DNA from: Mycobacterium sp. 1423905.2 | GTDB taxonomy: Bacteria > Actinomycetota > Actinomycetes > Mycobacteriales > Mycobacteriaceae | DNA: 40,416 nt | Direction: 5' to 3' | NCBI RefSeq assembly: GCF_001673155.1 | Contig: NZ_LZLE01000018.1 | Location: forward strand, 1 to 40,416 | Shown here: positions 20,635 through 28,082 of the stretch, one piece after another | Layout: every line of letters begins with the position of its first letter | Numbering within the stretch: position 1 is the stretch's first letter | Translations under genes and position numbers: made by a program | The notes under the pieces: generated by a model | What the model saw: only the letters and a program-made list of their open reading frames with translations | Told to the model about the DNA's origin: nothing | Databases searched by the model: none

Positions 20635-21192
20635 CTACTGGTAAGTGCTCGGCTCTCGGGCACCCGCTGGTTCGAAGATCAATTCGGCCGCCACCTTTGC
20701 CGTCTCGCTGACCATCCCGGCTTTGTTCCAGTTCACCCCGAACTTGGCGCGGTCGAGCTGGCCTTCCCCGGCGATCCGCACCGAGCCGTCATCGAACTCG
20801 GTGACGGTCACGGGAAACGCCACCGATTCGGTGTTGCCCTTGATGGTGAACCGGGCCTGCAGATCGGCTCCCCGGCCTGCGGTGGGCTGTAACCCGGTGA
20901 CCTCGACGCTGATCTGCGGGAAGCGTTCGGCGTCGAAGAAGTCGGCGGAGAGCAGGTGCTTGTCGCGCCGGCGGATGCCGGTGTCGATCGAGGCGACGCG
21001 GATGTCGACCCGGCCCGATACCGCGCCGCCGTCGGCCAGTTCGCCGGCTGCGCTGAACTCGGTCCACTTGCCTTTGACGTTCACCAGGCCCCACATGTTC
21101 CTGATCTTGAAGGTGATGGTCGACCGATCGGGCACCAGGGCCCAGGCCCCGGCCGCGTCGGGGTCTCGCAACAAGGTCTCCAGCGTGGTCAT
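20635..21192 (-). CDS. YceI-like lipocalin-fold protein
   Basis: The 185 residues match the YceI-like domain: an opening strand WALVPDRSTITFKIRNMWGLVNVKG, then GRVDIRVASIDTGIRRRDKHLLSADFFDAERFPQ-type sequence near residues 60-95, and a C-terminal LIFEP. YceI proteins are beta-barrels that bind long isoprenoid or amide-type lipids. Many are periplasmic, but this one has no signal peptide and so looks cytoplasmic. The ATG overlaps the SnoaL-like gene stop by 4 bp. It might carry a hydrophobic substrate or product of the operon, but that is inference. Confidence 0.85.
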   Translation of the reverse strand: MTTLETLLRDPDAAGAWALVPDRSTITFKIRNMWGLVNVKGKWTEFSAAGELADGGAVSGRVDIRVASIDTGIRRRDKHLLSADFFDAERFPQISVEVTGLQPTAGRGADLQARFTIKGNTESVAFPVTVTEFDDGSVRIAGEGQLDRAKFGVNWNKAGMVSETAKVAAELIFEPAGAREPSTYQ

Positions 21193-21593
21193 CGGGTGCT
21201 CTCTAGCAGGGGGGCGATGTCGGCGGGGTCGAAGTATTCGTCGATTCGGTTGATCAGACCATCCGCATCGAGCTTGATGACGATGCAGACGCGCATGGAG
21301 ATTGATTGTGCTGCATGCCCCGTCGCATGCAAAAGGTGCTGCTGGACAAAGCCCGCCACACCGGCGTCGTCGAACAGTTGTCGGTCGAGTATCTCGTAAC
21401 GGCGGTCGCTGGTGGCCGAGACGAACCAGTCGATGACCCGCAGCGCCCGCGCCTTGTCATTGTCCCGACGGGTGCCGACTCGCCACACCAAAATGTCGTC
21501 GCTCCACAGCCGGGCAACGGCCGCCACGTCGCTGCGCTCGATCGCAGTGAACAGCCGGTCGGCCACCTCGAGGATGATGCTCCTAGTAGGCAT
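21189..21593 (-). CDS. SnoaL/NTF2-like protein
   Basis: This encodes 134 residues with the cone-shaped alpha+beta NTF2-like pattern: an N-terminal helix ILEVADRLFTAIERSD, then LWSDDILVW, and a C-terminal strand ending KLDADGLINRIDEYFDPADIAPLL, which is typical of SnoaL-like polyketide cyclase or isomerase relatives. Members act on varied ketone or steroid-like substrates, or have no known activity, so no reaction can be assigned. It sits 11 bp after the DUF6285-type gene and overlaps the YceI-like gene by 4 bp. Confidence 0.8.
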   Translation of the reverse strand: MPTRSIILEVADRLFTAIERSDVAAVARLWSDDILVWRVGTRRDNDKARALRVIDWFVSATSDRRYEILDRQLFDDAGVAGFVQQHLLHATGHAAQSISMRVCIVIKLDADGLINRIDEYFDPADIAPLLESTR

Positions 21594-21604
21594 GGCGCTG
21601 ACTC

Positions 21605-21946
21605 CTATTCGCTGTCGTATCCGGGATGAGCGATCGCCAACCGATGCCGCACCAGCGTGCGCAGACAGGCGACCACCTCGCCGGCGCGTCCGTCGAGCTC
21701 ACCGGCTCGGATTGCCGCGGCGAGCGCGGCCTCATCGGGGTAGCCCACCTCGGCAAGTGGTGCGACGAAGTCGTGGGCGGACAACAGTTCGCGTTGCACC
21801 ATGCGCAACGCGTTGGCCGCGACCCTGGCATGAAAGTTGACCTGTCCCTCGGTCGCCGCCCGCACATCGCCTTCTAAGAATTCGGCGACTGCCGCGACCA
21901 ATTCGGCCGCCGTCGGGCGTCCGTGCAGCGCATCGCCGGTTGTCAT
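21605..21946 (-). CDS. DUF6285-type small protein paired with an APH-fold kinase
   Basis: The protein is a 113-residue, mostly helical, Ala-rich product from ATG 21946, which overlaps the kinase stop by 4 bp. The pattern (PTAAELVAAVAEFLEGDV near the N-terminus, then FHARVAANALRMVQREL, then LVRHRLAIAHPGYDSE at the end) resembles the small protein commonly encoded right after acyl-CoA-dehydrogenase-associated phosphotransferases in actinobacteria, which I remember as DUF6285. No catalytic residues are recognisable. It may be an accessory subunit of the kinase. The name is from memory and should be treated as moderate. Confidence 0.7.
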   Translation of the reverse strand: MTTGDALHGRPTAAELVAAVAEFLEGDVRAATEGQVNFHARVAANALRMVQRELLSAHDFVAPLAEVGYPDEAALAAAIRAGELDGRAGEVVACLRTLVRHRLAIAHPGYDSE

Positions 21947-22917
21947 GCGCTGGCCCTCTCGTCGAGCAGAGTGAGTAGGTCCCATTCCGTTTCACACACC
22001 CGCCGGCCAATGGTGGCCAACTCCACCGAGCGGGCCTGTCCGCTCAGGTGTCGTTCGGCCTGATGCCGGCAGATGATGCCCCAGCGCAGCGTGGCGAGCA
22101 CCAGCCACCAGTGAAACGCCCCCCGGTCGACGGCAGTGGTGCTGGCCTCCTCGTAGGCCTGCAGGAAAGTTTCGATGCTGCCCAGCCCGCCCGCGCCGCG
22201 GCTGACCGGGGCGCCGAAACGCCAGGCTCGGATACAGAACCAGGCCAGGTCTTCATAAGCAGTGCCGACGTGAACCAGCTCCCAGTCGAGCACCGCGGCC
22301 AGATTCGACCTGTCGACAATGAGGTTGCCCATCCGAAAATCGCCGTGTACCAACACCGCCGACGCTGGCGGCGGTCGATGAGCCGCCAGCCAACGGAATG
22401 CCCACTCGAAGGTGGCGGTGGTGTCGCCCATGGCGTCGAGTCGCTCGCGCCATTGGCCTAGTTGGTCGTCGCGTTCCAGGCTGGGATCGGTCGTGTCGGC
22501 ACGATGGATGGCTGCCAGCGCTTGCGCGCACTGGCGCAGCAGCCGCTGGCGCCCGGCTTCGTCGAGTTGACGTTCGATGCGGCGGACGATGGTCTCGCCC
22601 TTGATCTCCGCGCAGATGAGGAATGGATTGCCCAGGGCGGCAGGTGAATCCGATGCAGTGAGGATGTCGGGTACCGGCGCTCCGGCCGCCGCGGCGGCGG
22701 CCTGCACGCGCGCCTCCAACTCCATTCCGGCGTGGACGTCATCGGGCGGGCCGATCCGCAAAATCAATCCTCGGCGCTGGGCACCGGTTACGGCGTCAAA
22801 CGCCCACGTGCTGCGGCTCGCACCACCGGTCAACGCGCGCAGATTCTCGACTGCGACCTGCTCGCCGAGTACGGATCGCAGCACGGCCGGCAGGCGCTCG
22901 GACAAATGTGTGGTCAC
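21943..22917 (-). CDS. APH-fold phosphotransferase associated with an acyl-CoA dehydrogenase
   Basis: The 324-residue protein has an aminoglycoside-phosphotransferase/choline-kinase fold. The catalytic loop VHGDFRMGNLIVD places the base at Asp193 and Asn198 nearby, and the metal-binding DWE follows at Asp211 (LDWELVHVGTAYEDL). An N-terminal glycine loop (TGGASRSTWAF) is present at residues 30-40. Drug resistance is unlikely: the gene lies directly after an acyl-CoA dehydrogenase. The same two domains are fused in animal ACAD10/ACAD11, where the kinase domain phosphorylates 4-hydroxyacyl-CoA. A similar role here is inference. The start is GTG 22917, in a GTGA overlap with the dehydrogenase stop. 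Confidence 0.88.
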   Translation of the reverse strand: MTTHLSERLPAVLRSVLGEQVAVENLRALTGGASRSTWAFDAVTGAQRRGLILRIGPPDDVHAGMELEARVQAAAAAAGAPVPDILTASDSPAALGNPFLICAEIKGETIVRRIERQLDEAGRQRLLRQCAQALAAIHRADTTDPSLERDDQLGQWRERLDAMGDTTATFEWAFRWLAAHRPPPASAVLVHGDFRMGNLIVDRSNLAAVLDWELVHVGTAYEDLAWFCIRAWRFGAPVSRGAGGLGSIETFLQAYEEASTTAVDRGAFHWWLVLATLRWGIICRHQAERHLSGQARSVELATIGRRVCETEWDLLTLLDERASA

Positions 22918-24152
22918 TTTTTACCAAACCTGAACAGCCGCTGCGCGACTCGACGCATCTGGATTTCTTCGGCGCCCTCGGTGATGCGGTAGCGGCGGTG
23001 ATGGCGGTAGATGTGTTCGAAAGGCTCGTGGCGGCTGTAGCCCACCCCGCCGAACACCTGCATGGCTCGGTCGGCGGCGTCGCACACCAGCCGATTGGCG
23101 CGATAGTTCGCCATCGCCACCTTGTCGGAGACCTCCATATGGTGGTTGCTGTCCAAATGCGCGGCGGCGTAATACACCAACAGCCGCACCATCTGCGCCT
23201 CCGTCTGCAATTCGACCAGCGGCCACTGTACGGCTTGGTTGACCGACAGCGGTTTTCCGAAGACGTGCCGTTGCCCGGCGTATTCGACCGCGCGGTCGAT
23301 GCAGTACTGGGCGGCGCCCAGGCTGCTGGCCGCTTGCCGAATCCTGTTCTCGTGCAGGAAGGTTTGGCCGACCTCCAGCCCGCGGTCCACCTCGCCGAGT
23401 ACCGCTTCCTCGGGCACCCGGACGTCGGTCAGTTCGACTTCCCCGTGATCGGTCGGCATGTTGAAGGTCCACCAGTAGTAGGGCACGGCGAACCCCGGGG
23501 CGTCGGTGGGCACCAGGAACGCGGTGATGCCCAGCGGGTGTCCCGGTTCGCCGGAGGTGCGGGCGAAGACCAGATCGTGGGTGGCACGATGCACACCGGT
23601 GTTGAACCGTTTGACGCCGTTGATGATCCAGCCATCGCCGTCTCGTTCGGCGCGGGACTCCAACCAGGTGGCGTCCGACCCGTGGTTGGGTTCGGTCAGC
23701 CCAAAGGCCATCGACCGCTTACCGGTGATCAGAGCCTCGATCCACTCGGCTTTCTGCGTGTCGGTGCCGAACCGGTCCATCATGATGACCTGAGGAAAGT
23801 TGCCCACGATAGAGGACTCGTTCTGCAGGTCGTTGTGCAGCCCGAGGCCTCTGTGCGCCAAGTGTTCCCGGATGACGGCCATGTCGATGTTGGTGCCGTC
23901 GCGGCCCCCGAACTGTGCCGGCAGGCCATAGCGCAACCAGCCCGCCCGGTCGGCGCGTCGGCGCATTTCGCTGAGTAGGTCTTCCCACTCCGCACGCGGA
24001 ACCCCGTCGTTGTCCCAGTCGGTGCGGGCGTGTTCTCGGCGCTTGTCGAAGTACTGGATGTGCTCGCGTTCCAGCGGCTTGATCTCGGTCTCGATGAACT
24101 CGTCCATCTCCGCAAGGACGTTCGGAAGATGTTCCGGCAGAGCGAAATCCAC
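22914..24152 (-). CDS. Acyl-CoA dehydrogenase
   Basis: This is a 412-residue acyl-CoA dehydrogenase that oxidises acyl-CoA with FAD and passes electrons to ETF. It shows the FAD/substrate motif FGLTEPNHGSDATWLESRAE near residues 150-169, WIINGVKRFNTG, and near the C-terminus VFGGVGYSRHEPFEHIYR followed by RITEGAEEIQ. In that last motif Glu392 aligns with the catalytic base of medium-chain enzymes. The overall character is that of the ACAD10/11-like subgroup (long N-terminal WLRYGLPAQFGGRDG region). The start is GTG 24152 with GGAG just upstream, 9 bp after the TetR stop. The substrate is unknown. Confidence 0.9.
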   Translation of the reverse strand: MDFALPEHLPNVLAEMDEFIETEIKPLEREHIQYFDKRREHARTDWDNDGVPRAEWEDLLSEMRRRADRAGWLRYGLPAQFGGRDGTNIDMAVIREHLAHRGLGLHNDLQNESSIVGNFPQVIMMDRFGTDTQKAEWIEALITGKRSMAFGLTEPNHGSDATWLESRAERDGDGWIINGVKRFNTGVHRATHDLVFARTSGEPGHPLGITAFLVPTDAPGFAVPYYWWTFNMPTDHGEVELTDVRVPEEAVLGEVDRGLEVGQTFLHENRIRQAASSLGAAQYCIDRAVEYAGQRHVFGKPLSVNQAVQWPLVELQTEAQMVRLLVYYAAAHLDSNHHMEVSDKVAMANYRANRLVCDAADRAMQVFGGVGYSRHEPFEHIYRHHRRYRITEGAEEIQMRRVAQRLFRFGKK

Positions 24153-24161
24153 GGTGACTCC

Positions 24162-24794
24162 TTAAGCGCCGTAAAGGGTTTTCTTCCAGACGGTGGATAG
24201 GGTGGCGATGGCGTCTTCGTCGGTCATCGCGACACCGAGCCCACTGTGGCCCGACGTCCCGACGAAGACGGTGGTGAAGTTTTCGAACAGCAGCGCGATG
24301 GCGGCCGCGGTGTGTTCCGGGTGCAGCTCGTCGCCGTACCCGTGTTCTTGGGCGCGGCGGACGGACGCAGCCACCACGTCCATGCCGAATCGACGGAATC
24401 GGTTCTGCACAGCGGCGAAGCGTTGTTTGGTGGCGGCGAGCTGGGCGACCGCGATCATGATGCCGATGTTCTGTTTGAACATGTTCCAATAGCCGGTGAC
24501 CACCGAGGTGAAGAAGGCATCGTCGTGAGGCGAGTCCGGCAGTCGCACGTTCGAACCCGACGGTGTCACGACGTCGTCGAGGAAGGACTGTGCCAGCGCG
24601 GCCAGCAGGTCTTCCTTGTCGGTGAAGTAGCGGTAGAACACCGCCGAGGACTTGCCCGCCGCGGAGGTGATGTCCGCCAAGGTCGTGCCGTGGAAGCCCC
24701 GTTCCGCGAACAGCTTTCGCGCTGCCTGTTCGATCGCCTCTCGGGTCTGGCGGCCTTTGGCGCTGAGCGTTCGCGGTGCCTGGGGGGTCGACAT
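24162..24794 (-). CDS. TetR-family transcriptional regulator inside the catabolic operon
   Basis: The protein has 210 residues from ATG 24794, whose first base is shared with the upstream lyase stop (TGATG). The N-terminal helix-turn-helix is clear at about residues 14-62: ARKLFAERGFHGTTLADIT then SAAGKSSAVFYRYFTDKEDL. The C-terminal domain is helical, with a ligand-binding pocket of unknown specificity. Being embedded between the lyase and the acyl-CoA dehydrogenase, it would be produced together with the enzymes, as expected for feedback repression that an acyl-CoA intermediate might relieve. The interleaved palindromes upstream of the first gene are a candidate operator. A longer frame upstream runs inside the lyase gene and is rejected. 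Confidence 0.88.
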   Translation of the reverse strand: MSTPQAPRTLSAKGRQTREAIEQAARKLFAERGFHGTTLADITSAAGKSSAVFYRYFTDKEDLLAALAQSFLDDVVTPSGSNVRLPDSPHDDAFFTSVVTGYWNMFKQNIGIMIAVAQLAATKQRFAAVQNRFRRFGMDVVAASVRRAQEHGYGDELHPEHTAAAIALLFENFTTVFVGTSGHSGLGVAMTDEDAIATLSTVWKKTLYGA

Positions 24795-25687
24795 CAGGTG
24801 CGAATCCGGTCCCCGGCACGCAACACGGCGCTGGGTAACTCGTGGCCGACCACCGATTGCGCGACCCGGGCCGCCGTGACGGCGGCCTGCAGATCGACGT
24901 CCACATCGATATCGCTGTCGGTCAACAGATAGACCAGGTCCTCGGTGGCGATGTTGCCGGTGGCACCCGGGGCGAACGGGCATCCACCCAGCCCGCCAAC
25001 CGAGGCGTCCAATCGGGTGACTCCCGCACTGACCGCCGCGTAGGCGCTGGCCAACCCCGATCCGCGGGTGTTGTGGAAGTGTCCGCCGAGTGGCAGGTCT
25101 CCGATCACCGGACGAAGTTGCGCGATCAGCGAACTCACTCGTCCGGGGGTGGCGGTGCCAATGGTGTCGGCGATCGAGAACCGGTCCGCTACCTGGTCGC
25201 GCGCGGCCGCGCCAATATCGAGGACCCGCTGCGGGGGTGTCGGTCCGTCGAATGGACAATCCCACGCGGTAGCGACGATGACCTCGACGGTGGCGTCACC
25301 GTCGTGAGCGATCGCAACGATGTCGCTGATCTGTTTGACGGCCTCGGCGCTGTTGCGTCCGACGTTGGCTTTGCTGAACGCGTCGCTGGCGGCCACCACG
25401 TACTCGATTGAGCGCAGCCCGGCCGCAATCGCCCGGCGCGCGCCGTTGGGACTGGCCACCAGTGCGGAGAATTCGATATCGGGGTAGTGGTGCAATTCGG
25501 CTGCGAGTTCTGCCGCGTCGGCCATCGACGGCACCTTCGACGGCGAGACGAAGGCGGTGGCCTCCACTTCACGAACTCCGGTGGCCGCGACCGCGGCGAG
25601 TAACTCCAGTTTGGCCGACAACGGAATCGGCTTTTCGATCTGCAGGCCGTCGCGCAGCGACACCTCGCGGATGTCGACGTGAGTCAT
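24794..25687 (-). CDS. Hydroxymethylglutaryl-CoA lyase-like aldolase
   Basis: This DRE-TIM metallolyase of 297 residues would cleave a 3-hydroxy-3-methyl (or similar) acyl-CoA to acetyl-CoA and a keto acid. Catalytic Arg12-Asp13 lie in SLRDGLQIEKP, the metal-binding pair is His203 and His205 (GGHFHNTRG), and the active-site loop is GGLGGCPFAPGATGN with Cys236. These match true HMG-CoA lyases well. Related enzymes use longer or different acyl-CoAs, so the substrate is open. It overlaps the CoA-transferase stop by 4 bp and the TetR start by 1 bp. With CoA-transferase and dehydrogenase neighbours, it probably performs the carbon-carbon cleavage of the pathway. Confidence 0.88.
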   Translation of the reverse strand: MTHVDIREVSLRDGLQIEKPIPLSAKLELLAAVAATGVREVEATAFVSPSKVPSMADAAELAAELHHYPDIEFSALVASPNGARRAIAAGLRSIEYVVAASDAFSKANVGRNSAEAVKQISDIVAIAHDGDATVEVIVATAWDCPFDGPTPPQRVLDIGAAARDQVADRFSIADTIGTATPGRVSSLIAQLRPVIGDLPLGGHFHNTRGSGLASAYAAVSAGVTRLDASVGGLGGCPFAPGATGNIATEDLVYLLTDSDIDVDVDLQAAVTAARVAQSVVGHELPSAVLRAGDRIRT

Positions 25688-26898
25688 AGCACCTCCTCGG
25701 CGCGCAGCGCTGCGATCTCCTCGGCGGTCTTGCCCAACAGACCAAGGTAGACCTCGTCGTTGTGTTGGCCGGGACGCGCGGGTCCGGCGGAGCGGACGCG
25801 GCCAGGGGAGTCCGAAAGCACCGGCACGACGCCGGGTCCGAGCACCGGGCGGCCGATCCGTTCGTCGTAGTGTTCGACGAGCATGTCGCGGGCCCGCAGT
25901 TGTGGATCGTTGACCACTTCGGCGACGGTGTTGATCGGCCCGGCGATCACGCCTGCGGCGCTGAGGGTTTCGATGATTTCACAGGGCTCCCGTTCGGCGG
26001 CCCAAGCGCCGATGATGATGTCGAGTGCGTCCTGATTGCGTCCACGCGCGCCATGGGTCGCGAACCGCTCGTCGATAGCCAATTCGGGACGGTCCATGGC
26101 CTGGCATAGGCGCGCGAACACGGTGTCCTGGTTGGCCGCGATCACCACCCAGGAGTTGTCCGCGCTGCGGTAGATGTTCGACGGCGCAATGCCTTCCAGC
26201 CTGGTGCCCGACGGTCCGCGCACCACACCGCCGACGTCGTAATCCGGGATCGTGGATTCCTGCACTGCCAGACACGACTCGGTCAACGCGACGTCGACCA
26301 CCTGGCCACGTCCCGTCACGGTGCGGCGATACAGCGCGGCCAACGCGCCTTGGGCGCCGAACATGCCGGCCAAGGTGTCACCCAGAGACAGGGCCAGCCG
26401 CGGCGGGGGACCACCCGGGAAACCGTTGAGGTGACGCAGTCCGCTGGCCGCCTCGGCGACCGAGGCGTATCCGGCCTTGTGTGCGTCGGGGCCGGTCTGG
26501 CCGTATCCAGAGACGCGGACCAGAATGATGCCCGGGTTGCGTTCGCTCAGCACGTCGTAGCCGAGATTCCAGCGCTCCAGCGTCCCGGGGCGGAAGTTCT
26601 CCACGATGATGTCGGATTGCTCCACCAGTTCCAGGAACAGTTCGCGTCCGCGCGGTCGGCGCAGATCCAGTGTGACGGCCCGTTTGTTGCGGGCGTGCAC
26701 GGTCCAAAACACGCGCTCGCCGTCGACTTCGGCCTGCCCCCAGGTGCGCAGCGGGTCCGGTGCACCGGGCGGCTCCACCTTGATGACGTCGGCGCCCATG
26801 TCACCGAGCAGCCTGCCGGCGAACGGACCGGCAATCAGCGTGCCCAGTTCGAGTACCCGAATGCCGTCCAGCGGCCCGGTCGGTTGATCCGCCGTCAC
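25684..26898 (-). CDS. CaiB/BaiF (class III) CoA-transferase
   Basis: The 404-residue protein belongs to the family III CoA-transferases, which move CoA between acids through an aspartyl-CoA thioester. The opening GIRVLELGTLIAGPFAGRLLGD-type stretch, VKVEPPGAPDPLR, the NKRAVTLDLR segment, VENFRPGTLERWNLGYD and the catalytic Asp174 in LALSLGDTLAGMFGAQGALAAL are all present. Its likely job is to activate the organic acid handled by this operon as a CoA thioester. The GTG at 26898 overlaps the hydrolase stop in GTGA. Donor and acceptor are unknown. Confidence 0.9.
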   Translation of the reverse strand: MTADQPTGPLDGIRVLELGTLIAGPFAGRLLGDMGADVIKVEPPGAPDPLRTWGQAEVDGERVFWTVHARNKRAVTLDLRRPRGRELFLELVEQSDIIVENFRPGTLERWNLGYDVLSERNPGIILVRVSGYGQTGPDAHKAGYASVAEAASGLRHLNGFPGGPPPRLALSLGDTLAGMFGAQGALAALYRRTVTGRGQVVDVALTESCLAVQESTIPDYDVGGVVRGPSGTRLEGIAPSNIYRSADNSWVVIAANQDTVFARLCQAMDRPELAIDERFATHGARGRNQDALDIIIGAWAAEREPCEIIETLSAAGVIAGPINTVAEVVNDPQLRARDMLVEHYDERIGRPVLGPGVVPVLSDSPGRVRSAGPARPGQHNDEVYLGLLGKTAEEIAALRAEEVL

Positions 26899-28082
26899 TC
26901 GAGCCTCGCAAACTCGCGCAGCGTCAGCCAGTCGGTGACGATCTCGACGGCCTGCCGCAGCTTGTCGCGCTGGTCAGGTCCGGCGTAATAATGGGTCGCG
27001 CCAGGGATCTCGTACATCTCCTTGTCGGGATGCCCGATGGCTTCGAAGAGCCGACGGGTGTGGCTGGGTGTGCAGGCGTCATCGGCCAGATTACCGATCA
27101 CCAACGCCGGGATCGCAAGGTCACGTCCGCATGCCACGCCGTCGCCACGGGCGTCGTCGTAGCTCCACTGGGAGAGCCAGCCGCGCAGCGTCGAAAACCT
27201 TGCCAGCCCAACTGGACTCATGTTGACCACTTGTGGATCACCCAAGTAGCAGGTGTTCGGGGCGCGTTCGTTGGGATCGACGGCGGGGTCCAGCCAGCGC
27301 GGGTCGGCCATGGTGCCGTGTACGACGAAGCCGAACTCGTCGTTCGGGCGGCCCGCGGCCCTCAATTCCGCGAGCTTGCCTTTGACCCAGGCGGTGATGC
27401 GCCTATTGCGGTCGATCTGCGCCTGGCGGTACCGGTTTAAGAACTCCGGGGTGTAGGGCGGTCGGTTGGGGTTGTCGGGGTTGTACAGATCCAGCTCAGT
27501 GTCGCGTTGGGCGGGATCGGACTCGTCGAGGATCGATGCGTCCAGCCATTCGGTCAGCGTGCCGTGGCGGCTGACATGGGCGGCCAGGAGCATGATGGCG
27601 TCGGCCGGGGGCAGGTCAAGTGCGGTGAGGTCGGGGCCGTCACCGGATGGACTGCAGGTGATGGTCGGGTGTTGTGCCTGTTGTTGGTAGAAAAGCGACA
27701 GCGACCCGCCGCCACTCCATCCGGCCAGCACCACTTTCTGGTAGCCGAGGCGGTTTTTGGCGTCCTTGATGCATTCGCCGAGGTCCTCGACCACCTTCTC
27801 CATGAGCAGCGCCGAGTCGTTGCCGCGAAACCGGCTGTTGCAGTAGATGACATGGTGCCCGGCCCGGGCCAGCGCGGTGATCATCGGCAGGTAAGCACCA
27901 CCGCCGATCGGGTGCATGAACACCAGCACGGTGTCCGAGGGCTTGTCTCGGGGCTTGAGCAGGAAACTCTCCAGCACGGTGATTTCCGCCAGCCCGCCGT
28001 AGACGTCCCGAACGCCCGAATTATTCTGGAAAGCAACGAGATAGGGGATTCGATCGTAGTCGTACTTCGCGGCTCCGGCCAT
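26895..28082 (-). CDS. Alpha/beta-hydrolase
   Basis: From ATG 28082 (MAGAAKYDYDRIPYL), one base shared with the cupin stop, this encodes 395 residues. The nucleophile elbow is GWSGGGS with Ser123. LVFMHPIGGGAY near residues 53-64 forms the oxyanion side, and the C-terminal acid and His lie around LADDACTPSHTRR and PGATHYYAGPDQRDKL. No signal peptide is seen, so it is cytoplasmic. A longer in-frame extension upstream is Arg/Pro-rich shadow translation of the preceding gene. It may hydrolyse an ester, a lactone or the ring-cleavage product of the neighbouring dioxygenase. Which of these is not determinable. Confidence 0.85.
   Translation of the reverse strand: MAGAAKYDYDRIPYLVAFQNNSGVRDVYGGLAEITVLESFLLKPRDKPSDTVLVFMHPIGGGAYLPMITALARAGHHVIYCNSRFRGNDSALLMEKVVEDLGECIKDAKNRLGYQKVVLAGWSGGGSLSLFYQQQAQHPTITCSPSGDGPDLTALDLPPADAIMLLAAHVSRHGTLTEWLDASILDESDPAQRDTELDLYNPDNPNRPPYTPEFLNRYRQAQIDRNRRITAWVKGKLAELRAAGRPNDEFGFVVHGTMADPRWLDPAVDPNERAPNTCYLGDPQVVNMSPVGLARFSTLRGWLSQWSYDDARGDGVACGRDLAIPALVIGNLADDACTPSHTRRLFEAIGHPDKEMYEIPGATHYYAGPDQRDKLRQAVEIVTDWLTLREFARLE

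Noticed and set aside
21943..22917. Aminoglycoside resistance gene
   Set aside because: The APH fold is present, but the context (overlapping acyl-CoA dehydrogenase and DUF6285-type genes) points to metabolic phosphorylation rather than antibiotic inactivation.
22908..23978. 356-codon open frame on the plus strand
   Set aside because: Antisense to the acyl-CoA dehydrogenase; no recognisable domain.
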